Shown piece by piece: positions 1-5,677 of a DNA stretch of 5,677 bases; positions within the stretch are counted from its first letter, which is position 1, and every line of letters begins with the position of its first letter. The DNA lies in the NCBI GenBank assembly GCA_018666295.1, contig JABIZW010000034.1, positions 1-5,677 of the forward strand, written 5' to 3'. The notes under the pieces are model-generated. The model was not told the DNA's origin and ran no database searches. It saw only the letters and a program-made list of their open reading frames with translations. The stretch is from Halieaceae bacterium (GTDB lineage: Bacteria; Pseudomonadota; Gammaproteobacteria; Pseudomonadales; Halieaceae). Position numbers and translations under genes: made by a program.

Positions 1-1978
1 CAACAATCAAGCGCAATGGCGAAGTAAGCCCGGCGACTACTTAGGCTATGTTATTGGTTCGGAGATGCCTGGCACGCCAGCGGATACGCTCAAGTCGATG
101 GGTTTGATCAGTGAGTTGATGACGTCGAGCTACGAGTCGCTATACGGTAACTACGGCACGTTTGAAATCAGTGTTCAATTGACGCCGCAGGGTATGACAC
201 GACGCGATGAGATCTTCGATATTGTCGCAGGCTACATTGAGCGACTCCGACAGGAGGGCGTGGACGATCGCTACGCCGATGAGTATAAGCAGTCGCTTGA
301 GAATCGCTTTACCTTTCTCGAAAAAACTGACGACTTCTCTTACGCTGCCAGTCTCGCAGCAGCGATGCAGGACTATCCAATTGAGCACGTCATTGACGCG
401 CCTTTTCGGTTTGACGGATTTGATCAGGCCGCGGTGGATACGCTTCTTTCTCAGCTCGTACCGGAGCGTCTGAACACCTGGTATATCTCGCAAGAAGAGC
501 CCACAGACCGAGAGCTGGAGTTTTACGTCGGTCCGCATTCTGTTGAAGATCTTGCTGCACCTGACCTCAACAAGGCGCTCGCCCTTGTCGATCGTCTCGG
601 TCTTGAGTTGCCCAGCAAAAATGGTCTTCTGCCTGAAAACTTCAATATAAAAGCGTCACCTGGTGCGGTCACACCCGTTTCGGTTGCCGAGAACGTGACA
701 TTCTGGCTCAAAGGAAGCACCCATTTTGACGGTTTGCCGAAAGGCTTCTCGCGCATCCAGCTCAGCACAGATGCAGCCCTCAACAGTTCTCAGAGCGCCG
801 TTTATCTTGCTCTTTGGGAGTCGATCTATGACTTAAAACAAACGCCCTTAGCCACGGAAGCGTCGATCGCCGGTATGAGTTTGTCCATGGGTGCGTCCAA
901 CGGTATTTCGTTAACCCTCGCAGGATTTACTGACAAGCAGCCCGAGCTACTAGAGCGAGCACTTGCGGGCTTGCGGGTTGAACCTTCGGAATTGGAGTTC
1001 GGGCAGGCGGTTGAGCGCCTTTTACGGGGTATTGAGAACTCGAAACGCGCCTTCCCCTACACACGATTCACGCCGCTGTTGAGTTTGTTGACGCGACAGG
1101 GACGATACACCGACGCCTCCCTCGCGCGAGCGGCGTCAAAGGCCAGTCTCGAGGGTTTCAACGCCTTCGTTGATCAAGTGCTGAAAACAAGTCACGTGCG
1201 TGGCGCCTTCTTCGGTAATTACAGTGAGGCTGATGTTCGTGGGGTTTATGAATTATTGAGTACCGCTGTCAGTGCCAGTCCTTCCGCGCGTTATGCACGG
1301 TCGAACGTCTACGCCCCCAAGCCCGCTACGACGCTTCTTTTGAACCGTGATGTGCCTGTGGAAGATCTCGGGATGCTGTATGCGTTTGCTGCGCCAGAGG
1401 CGAGTGTAAAAAACCAAGCACTGAGTCAAATACTCGCGCGCCATCTTCGCGTGCGGGCATTTGAAACCCTCCGAACAGAAGAGCAGCTCGGCTATGCCGC
1501 TGGCGGCGGGGCACTCGATCTCTACAAGCATCCGATGGTGATTTTGTATATACAAACACCCGTTAAAGGTCCTCAAGAGATGCTCGATCGATTTACCGCG
1601 TATACCGAGGAATATCGTGATGAGCTGGCAGCCTTGCCAGAGGCGTCATTTGAAAAGTTCAAGGCAGGCGTACTGACTGCGCTGACAGAGCCTCCGAAAA
1701 ATCTCTCGGCCGAAGCAGGTCCTTTCGTCTCGGACTGGGCCATTGAGCACTATGATTTTGACACCCGCGCAAAGCTGATTGCTGCTGTGAACGCGGCAAC
1801 GCTACAAGACGTGCAGCGCTTCTATGAAGAGACCGTTTTCAGCGACGCGTCGTCGCGCATCGTCATCCAGCTCAGGGGTAAGCGGTACTCAGAGCGTCCC
1901 TTTGCAACAGTAGAGGGCGGTGTAATGATCGATGATATCGATAAATTCCATAATGAGATGCCTGTGCAGGCGCGCTAA
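1..1978 (+). CDS. Pitrilysin/insulinase-like M16 family metalloprotease, C-terminal part (5' end outside window)
   Basis: The reading frame is open from base 2, so the gene enters from the left. The ATG at 65 is internal, because the codons before it (QWRSKPGDYLGYVIGSEMPG) continue the family alignment. The visible 658 residues resemble the last two-thirds of E. coli pitrilysin (about 960 aa): an RSK-x8-YxIG-x3-PGT segment at the start, a WYIS-x-EEP motif near residues 160-167, then the C-terminal M16 half. Near residues 490-498 lies LRTEEQLGY. In insulin-degrading enzyme the equivalent R and Y of LRTKEQLGY contact the substrate, and both are kept here (codons 1472-1474 and 1493-1495). The zinc-binding HxxEH motif belongs to the missing N-terminal domain, so catalytic competence and a signal peptide cannot be judged. 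Family members cut peptides and small proteins in a closed chamber, in the periplasm for pitrilysin. No convincing terminator follows the stop at 1976-1978. Family assignment is secure; the pitrilysin (ptrA-like) subtype is likely. Confidence 0.93.
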   Translation, partial: NNQAQWRSKPGDYLGYVIGSEMPGTPADTLKSMGLISELMTSSYESLYGNYGTFEISVQLTPQGMTRRDEIFDIVAGYIERLRQEGVDDRYADEYKQSLENRFTFLEKTDDFSYAASLAAAMQDYPIEHVIDAPFRFDGFDQAAVDTLLSQLVPERLNTWYISQEEPTDRELEFYVGPHSVEDLAAPDLNKALALVDRLGLELPSKNGLLPENFNIKASPGAVTPVSVAENVTFWLKGSTHFDGLPKGFSRIQLSTDAALNSSQSAVYLALWESIYDLKQTPLATEASIAGMSLSMGASNGISLTLAGFTDKQPELLERALAGLRVEPSELEFGQAVERLLRGIENSKRAFPYTRFTPLLSLLTRQGRYTDASLARAASKASLEGFNAFVDQVLKTSHVRGAFFGNYSEADVRGVYELLSTAVSASPSARYARSNVYAPKPATTLLLNRDVPVEDLGMLYAFAAPEASVKNQALSQILARHLRVRAFETLRTEEQLGYAAGGGALDLYKHPMVILYIQTPVKGPQEMLDRFTAYTEEYRDELAALPEASFEKFKAGVLTALTEPPKNLSAEAGPFVSDWAIEHYDFDTRAKLIAAVNAATLQDVQRFYEETVFSDASSRIVIQLRGKRYSERPFATVEGGVMIDDIDKFHNEMPVQAR

Positions 1979-2019
1979 CGATAAAAGCCCACTTCAAGAC
2001 CAATGTAATTATTATATTT

Positions 2020-2036
2020 AGTTCTAATATGGAACT
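2020..2036. promoter_or_regulatory. Operator-like inverted repeat, site 1
   Basis: The 17-bp sequence AGTTCTAATATGGAACT consists of half-sites AGTTCT and GGAACT around a 5-bp AT spacer. Five of six positions are symmetric, and the flanking T and A at 2019 and 2037 add one more pair. It lies 90 bp upstream of the aceE start and is repeated in nearly the same form at 2093-2109. The two left arms share TATWTAGTTCT (2015-2025 and 2088-2098). The size, symmetry and duplication suggest a binding site for a dimeric transcription factor acting on aceE. The factor is not identifiable from the sequence. Confidence 0.6.
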
Positions 2037-2049
2037 ATGTAGTAAATTC

Positions 2050-2055
2050 TATAAA
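2050..2055 (+). promoter_or_regulatory. Possible -10 element for the aceEF operon
   Basis: TATAAA at 2050-2055 matches five of six positions of the sigma-70 -10 consensus and sits between the two operator-like repeats, 71 bp before the aceE start codon. No recognisable TTGACA-like -35 box lies 16-18 bp upstream, and that space overlaps the right arm of site 1, as might suit an activator or repressor. Other hexamers in this AT-rich gap score equally well: TATATT at 2013-2018 next to site 1, and TATAGT at 2090-2095 overlapping site 2. The exact promoter is therefore undecided. Confidence 0.3.
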
Positions 2056-2092
2056 ATGCATCTACTCTTCGAGAAGAATAATCTTTTTATAT

Positions 2093-2109
2093 AGTTCTTT
2101 TTTAGAACT
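2093..2109. promoter_or_regulatory. Operator-like inverted repeat, site 2
   Basis: AGTTCTTTTTTAGAACT is a perfect 6-bp inverted repeat (AGTTCT / AGAACT) with a 5-bp T spacer. Its architecture is the same as that of the repeat at 2020-2036, and the centre-to-centre distance is 73 bp. It ends 17 bp before the aceE start codon, directly ahead of the Shine-Dalgarno. If transcription starts upstream of it, it would also fold in the mRNA as a 6-bp stem with a U5 loop beside the ribosome binding site. A DNA operator is the preferred reading because an independent copy lies upstream. It is not a terminator, since no U-tract follows. Confidence 0.65.
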
Positions 2110-2112
2110 GAC

Positions 2113-2120
2113 AAGAGGGG
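2113..2120 (+). promoter_or_regulatory. Shine-Dalgarno of aceE
   Basis: AAGAGGGG is purine-rich and ends 6 nt before the ATG at 2127, a normal distance. It is followed by T and a run of five G that touches the start codon. The surrounding tract is thus unusually G-rich, in sharp contrast to the AT-rich leader before it. It supports the ATG at 2127 as the start of aceE. Confidence 0.75.
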
Positions 2121-2126
2121 TGGGGG

Positions 2127-4778
2127 ATGAATTCAGGCTTGGACCCAGTGGAGGCACGCGAGTGGCTCGACTCATTGGATGCGGTGACGCGGTACAGCGG
2201 TGATAAGGCATCGGGGGAGTTGATCCAGCAACTGACTGATCATGCGCGTGAGCGCGGATTAAAACTCCCGGCGGCGATTACCACCCCCTTTAAGAATACG
2301 ATTAACCCTGAAGACGAGCGTGTCATGCCGGGCGACCTCTTTATGGAGCGGCGCATCCGGTCACTTATTCGTTGGAACGCAATGGCCATGGTCATGCGCG
2401 CGAACGACAATGAAGATGGGCTCGGTGGGCATATCTCGAGTTTTAGCTCGAGCGCGACATTGTACGACGTGGGAATGAACTACTTTTTCCGTGGCACAGG
2501 TCACGGTCATCCGGGCGATCTTATTTTTTATCAAGGACACAGTGCTCCGGGTATGTACGCACGCTCCTACCTTGAGGGAGTTTTTAACGAGACGCATCTT
2601 GAAAATTTTCGGCGAGAAGTCTCGGGTAAAGGGCTGTCCTCATACCCGCATCCCTGGTTGATGCCCGATTACTGGCAGTTTCCAACCGTGTCCATGGGTC
2701 TTGGACCTATTCAGGCGATCTATCAAGCGCACGTCATGAAGTATCAGCAGAAGCGCGGCCTGGTGGATCATCGCGATCGCAAGATCTGGTGTTTCATGGG
2801 CGATGGCGAATGTGATGAGCCCGAGTCCTTGGGGGCCATTGGGTTGGCAGGTCGAGAACGCTTGGGAAACCTGCACTTTGTTGTGAACTGTAACCTGCAA
2901 CGTCTTGACGGACCGGTGCGTGGCAACGGAAAAATTATTCAGGAGCTCGAGGGTGTTTTCCGCGGTGCCGGCTGGAACGTCATTAAAGTGGTTTGGGGTC
3001 GGCGATGGGACCCACTGTTGGAGCGCGACAAGTCGGGATTGCTCCTCAAGCGAATGAATGAGGTGTGCGATGGTGAGCTGCAAAACTGTAAGTTTAACGG
3101 CGGCGCCTACACGCGCGAGCACTTCTTCGGGAAATACCCGGAAACGCTCGATTTAGTGAAAGATCTGTCAGACGACGACATCATGTACCTCAACCGGGGT
3201 GGCCATGACCCTTACAAGGTTTACGCCGCTTACGCGGCAGCGTGCGAGGAAACAGAGCGTCCAACGGTGATACTCGCCATGACGGTTAAAGGTTATGGGA
3301 CCAGTGAAGCAGGTGAGGCCAGTAACGAAACACACTCGCTTAAGAAGCTTGACCTAAAGAGCCTTAAGGCCTTTAGGGACCGTTTCGGTGTGCCCATCAG
3401 CGACAAGGACTTAAAGGATGTGCCGTTTTACAGGCCCCCAGAGGACAGCCCAGAAATGCGCTACCTTCGGGAGCGTCGAGCAGAGCTCGGCGGCAGTATT
3501 CCAGCGCGGCGGGCGACCTCATATAACCTCCCCGTTCCAGCGCAGTCGGCTTACGCCAGCCAATTAAAGGGCAGTGGTAAGCGCGAGATTTCAACGACGA
3601 TGGCGTTTGTGAGGGTGTTGTCATCGCTCGTGAAAGACAAGCAAATTGGCGAGCGTATTGTGCCCATTGTTCCCGATGAGGCGCGGACCTTTGGTATGGA
3701 GGGTATGTTCAGGCAGCTTGGTATTTACTCTTCTGTCGGTCAGCAGTACACACCGCATGATGCGGGTCAGATCCTTTATTACAAGGAAGAGGAAACCGGA
3801 CAGATCTTAGAAGAGGGCATTAACGAGGCCGGCGCCATGTCCGCGTGGCTCGCATGTGCGACGTCTTACTCCGTGTCGGATTACCCCATGGTTCCCTTTT
3901 ATATTTTCTATTCAATGTTTGGCTTTCAACGCATTCATGACCTGGCATGGGCTGCCGGGGACAGTCAGGCGCGGGGATTTTTGATAGGTGCGACGGCGGG
4001 TCGAACCACCCTGAATGGTGAGGGCCTTCAACATCAAGACGGACACAGTCACTTGATGGCAACCACTATTCCAAACTGTGTGTCCTACGACCCCACATAC
4101 AGCTTTGAGTTAGCAACGATTATTCGAGCGGGTATGAACCGCATGTTTGAAAACGGTGAAAACGTTTTCTATTACATCACGACCATGAACGAGAACTATG
4201 TTCATCCTGACATGCCTGAGGGCGTCGAAGAGGGCATCGTGAAGGGGCTTTATCCCCTGAAGAGGTCTTCCGTCGCTGGGAAACATCGGGTGCAGTTAAT
4301 GAGTGCGGGCACGATTATGCGCGAAGTCGAAGCGGCCGCTGTGATCCTTGAGCGTGACTATGGTGTTGCTGCGGACATTTGGAGCATGACCAGTGTGAAT
4401 GAGTTGGCGCGTGAGGGGAGCAAAATTATCCGCCGCAACATGATGAATCCGGGTGAGGAGCCTGAGATTCCTTACGTAACGCAGTGTTTGGCTGCGACTG
4501 AAGGCCCAATTATTGCCGCGACTGACTACATGCGAGCCCACACAAATCAGCTCCGTGAGTTTATGCCTCGCTCATTTACAGTGTTGGGTACCGACGGCTT
4601 CGGGCGCAGCGACACTCGCGCACAGCTTAGAGAATTTTTTGAGGTCGATCGGCGCTATGTGGTTTTGGCCGCAATGACTGCGCTGGCTGATGAGGGTGCT
4701 ATCAAACGCAGTGAGGTGGCGAAGGTGATGGTCGATCTCGGTATTGATCCCACGAAACCCGATCCAACAACGGTTTAA
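2127..4778 (+). CDS. aceE: Pyruvate dehydrogenase E1 component, homodimeric type
   Basis: AceE is the thiamine-diphosphate-dependent E1 of the cytoplasmic pyruvate dehydrogenase complex. It decarboxylates pyruvate and transfers the acetyl unit to lipoyl groups of AceF. At 883 aa it is full length (E. coli 887). The N-terminal ThDP domain carries the cofactor motif GDGECDEPES (residues 225-234) with the closing NCN at 254-256. By recalled E. coli numbering the key residues recur at a constant offset of four: H102, H138, D226, N256, K388, H403, E518, E567 and H636 match E. coli H106, H142, D230, N260, K392, H407, E522, E571 and H640. The transketolase-like middle domain includes DEARTFGMEG (517-526) and GEGLQHQDGHSH (631-642), and the C-terminal domain includes GTDGFGRSD (821-829). 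The ATG at 2127 has a good Shine-Dalgarno, and the first residues (LDPVEAREWLDSL) match the family N-terminus that docks on E2. One oddity is the inner active-site loop at 397-407, which differs from the common EGKNxAHQ pattern. It is co-directional with aceF, 15 bp apart, and probably controlled by the paired repeats upstream. Confidence 0.98.
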   Translation: MNSGLDPVEAREWLDSLDAVTRYSGDKASGELIQQLTDHARERGLKLPAAITTPFKNTINPEDERVMPGDLFMERRIRSLIRWNAMAMVMRANDNEDGLGGHISSFSSSATLYDVGMNYFFRGTGHGHPGDLIFYQGHSAPGMYARSYLEGVFNETHLENFRREVSGKGLSSYPHPWLMPDYWQFPTVSMGLGPIQAIYQAHVMKYQQKRGLVDHRDRKIWCFMGDGECDEPESLGAIGLAGRERLGNLHFVVNCNLQRLDGPVRGNGKIIQELEGVFRGAGWNVIKVVWGRRWDPLLERDKSGLLLKRMNEVCDGELQNCKFNGGAYTREHFFGKYPETLDLVKDLSDDDIMYLNRGGHDPYKVYAAYAAACEETERPTVILAMTVKGYGTSEAGEASNETHSLKKLDLKSLKAFRDRFGVPISDKDLKDVPFYRPPEDSPEMRYLRERRAELGGSIPARRATSYNLPVPAQSAYASQLKGSGKREISTTMAFVRVLSSLVKDKQIGERIVPIVPDEARTFGMEGMFRQLGIYSSVGQQYTPHDAGQILYYKEEETGQILEEGINEAGAMSAWLACATSYSVSDYPMVPFYIFYSMFGFQRIHDLAWAAGDSQARGFLIGATAGRTTLNGEGLQHQDGHSHLMATTIPNCVSYDPTYSFELATIIRAGMNRMFENGENVFYYITTMNENYVHPDMPEGVEEGIVKGLYPLKRSSVAGKHRVQLMSAGTIMREVEAAAVILERDYGVAADIWSMTSVNELAREGSKIIRRNMMNPGEEPEIPYVTQCLAATEGPIIAATDYMRAHTNQLREFMPRSFTVLGTDGFGRSDTRAQLREFFEVDRRYVVLAAMTALADEGAIKRSEVAKVMVDLGIDPTKPDPTTV

Positions 4779-4780
4779 CC

Positions 4781-4788
4781 AAGGCGAG
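4781..4788 (+). promoter_or_regulatory. Shine-Dalgarno of aceF
   Basis: AAGGCGAG lies in the 15-bp gap between the aceE stop and the ATG at 4794. Its AAGG core ends 9 nt before the start codon. No promoter or terminator fits in so short a gap, so aceE and aceF are most likely translated from one mRNA. Confidence 0.6.
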
Positions 4789-4793
4789 ACGTT

Positions 4794-5677
4794 ATGGTGA
4801 ATCATACAATTGTTGTTCCCGATATTGGCGGTGCCGAAGGCGCAGAAGTTGTGGAGTTACTGGTGGCGGTCGGTGACGTTATTGAGCTCGAACAGAGCTT
4901 GATTGTTCTTGAGTCCGACAAGGCGTCAATGGAGATTCCAGCCTCCCACGCCGGCGTGGTCGCTGAGCTTAAAGTGGCCGTTGGCGATCAGATCTCTGAA
5001 GGCGATGCAGTACTCATACTTGAAATCGTCGAAGAGGCAGCGACTGACGGCGCGCCTACTGAGCAAAAGACACCCAAGCCATCGGCTCAACCGACCGAAG
5101 TCGCTACATTGACCGAGGTTGAGGCTGTTGTCGCGTCGGCGCAAGTCTCTGATCAGATTGTCGAAGTGCCTGATATTGGTACAGACGGCCCGGTTGACGT
5201 TGTCGAGGTCTGCATTGCTAAAGGAGATGTCCTGCAAGAGGGCGATTCTATTGTGGTGCTTGAGTCGGACAAGGCCTCAATGGAGGTGCCAGCGCCTTTT
5301 GCGGGTGAGGTCTTGGAGCTTCTTATTGCAAATGGTGCTTCGGTTTCGCAGGGAACTGCATTACTCAGAATGCGTCCTGCTGCGCAACCTGCTGTTGCCG
5401 TAGCGCAGTCTGCTCCACCTGCGGCACCCGTTGAAGCGACGCCCGAGCCGACGCCTACGGCGAGTCCGTCAAAAACAGAAGAGCGTGAGCTCCCCGTTGC
5501 AGGTGGACACGACCTTTACGTTGGGCCTGCGGTGAGGAAATTGGCGCGTGAGTTTGGTGTTGACCTCATGGACGTCCAAGGTTCAGGTCCCAAGGGTCGT
5601 ATCGTTAAAGAAGATTTGCAGAAATACGTAGCGACACGTTTGGCACAGCCAAACGCTGCAGTCGGCACGGCCGGCGG
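4794..5677 (+). CDS. aceF: Pyruvate dehydrogenase E2 (dihydrolipoamide acetyltransferase), N-terminal part, runs off window end
   Basis: AceF is the core of the pyruvate dehydrogenase complex; it takes acetyl groups from AceE on swinging lipoyl arms and transfers them to CoA. The ATG at 4794 opens a frame without a stop to the window end (294 complete codons). Residues about 3-78 are the first lipoyl domain, with the lipoylated lysine K43 in ESDKASMEIPA. Residues about 121-196 are the second, with K160 in ESDKASMEVPA. A linker at 79-119 is rich in Ala, Pro, Thr and Glu, and a second at about 195-238 is the more typical Ala/Pro-rich flexible type. The peripheral subunit-binding domain spans about 241-278 (YVGPAVRKLAREFGVDL, then GSGPKGRIVKEDL) and anchors E1 and/or E3. 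The catalytic acyltransferase domain with its HxxxD motif lies beyond the window. Two lipoyl domains, against three in E. coli, is a common gammaproteobacterial variant. The start immediately precedes the lipoyl fold, as expected. Confidence 0.96.
   Translation, partial: MVNHTIVVPDIGGAEGAEVVELLVAVGDVIELEQSLIVLESDKASMEIPASHAGVVAELKVAVGDQISEGDAVLILEIVEEAATDGAPTEQKTPKPSAQPTEVATLTEVEAVVASAQVSDQIVEVPDIGTDGPVDVVEVCIAKGDVLQEGDSIVVLESDKASMEVPAPFAGEVLELLIANGASVSQGTALLRMRPAAQPAVAVAQSAPPAAPVEATPEPTPTASPSKTEERELPVAGGHDLYVGPAVRKLAREFGVDLMDVQGSGPKGRIVKEDLQKYVATRLAQPNAAVGTAG
4911..4943 (+). repeat. aceF: Lipoylation-site repeat, copy 1 (in aceF)
   Basis: These codons for ESDKASMEIPA form the lipoyl beta-turn; the Lys codon at 4920-4922 is the predicted lipoylation site. 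The first 24 bases differ from copy 2 (5262-5294) at only two third-codon positions. The similarity reflects domain duplication within AceF under protein-level constraint. Confidence 0.85.
5262..5294 (+). repeat. aceF: Lipoylation-site repeat, copy 2 (in aceF)
   Basis: These codons for ESDKASMEVPA form the second lipoyl beta-turn; the Lys codon is at 5271-5273. Outside this core the two lipoyl domains have diverged considerably, so the duplication is old rather than recent. Confidence 0.85.

Noticed and set aside
65..1978. ATG at 65 as the true start of the protease gene
   Set aside because: The frame is open to the window edge and the codons before 65 encode residues that align with pitrilysin, so this Met is internal.
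2004..2020. HexR-like site starting with TGTAAT
   Set aside because: Only the left half-site fits; the matching ATTACA half is missing. TGTAGT at 2038-2043 likewise lacks a partner.
2066..2088. Hairpin TCTTC-GA-GAAGA followed downstream by T5, as a terminator for the protease gene
   Set aside because: The stem is only 5 bp, has a 2-nt loop and is AT-rich, and the T run is separated from it by several bases. It is too weak to call an intrinsic terminator.
1979..2126. E. coli-type PdhR operator before aceE
   Set aside because: No ATTGGT-N3-ACCAAT-like sequence is present in the gap.
2640..3122. Antisense open frame of 160 codons inside aceE, and other minus-strand frames at 140-538, 523-783, 1253-1576, 3820-4062 and 4926-5237
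   Set aside because: All lie opposite strongly conserved coding sequence; their translations show no recognisable domain, and they look like by-products of codon bias on the coding strand.
4903..5403. Two short + strand frames at 4903-5112 and 5119-5403
   Set aside because: They overlap aceF out of frame and give Arg/Leu/Ser-rich translations without a domain. The correct frame is the one opened at 4794, which has no stop before the window end.
4794..5677. A new system hidden in the operon's coding part
   Set aside because: aceE and aceF are housekeeping genes with normal family motifs, order and spacing; apart from the loop and linker remarks nothing in them suggests a novel system.

Overview
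The window reads as a piece of a gammaproteobacterial chromosome, probably from a marine or environmental lineage. The evidence is the AceE protein, which is the single-chain homodimer-type pyruvate dehydrogenase E1 and lines up from memory almost column for column with E. coli AceE. The AceF and the pitrilysin-like M16 protease are of the types found in this class. The genus is an inference; the sequence contains no taxonomic marker such as rRNA. All three genes lie on the + strand and show similar codon use and moderate GC, with no mobile elements, RNA genes or CRISPR.

Layout. Positions 1-1978 hold the C-terminal two-thirds of an M16 (pitrilysin/insulinase) metalloprotease whose N-terminal zinc-site domain lies before the window. 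Positions 1979-2126 are a 148-bp AT-rich gap (about 75% AT over 1981-2100) that carries the control region of the next operon. Its main content is two copies of a 17-bp inverted repeat of the form AGTTCY-N5-RGAACT. Their centres are 73 bp apart, and the second ends just before the ribosome binding site of aceE. Positions 2127-4778 are a complete aceE (883 aa). After a 15-bp gap with its own Shine-Dalgarno, aceF starts at 4794 and runs off the window end. The visible 294 residues contain two lipoyl domains and the peripheral subunit-binding domain, but not the catalytic acyltransferase domain.

Function. AceE decarboxylates pyruvate and reductively acetylates the lipoyl arms of AceF, which pass the acetyl group to CoA. 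Together with an E3 dihydrolipoamide dehydrogenase not seen here, they form the pyruvate dehydrogenase complex that feeds the TCA cycle. The protease is probably an independent periplasmic peptidase gene that happens to lie upstream.

The enzymes are ordinary. The least explained signal is the twin-operator structure in front of aceE, which does not match the E. coli-type PdhR box and has no adjacent regulator gene in the window.
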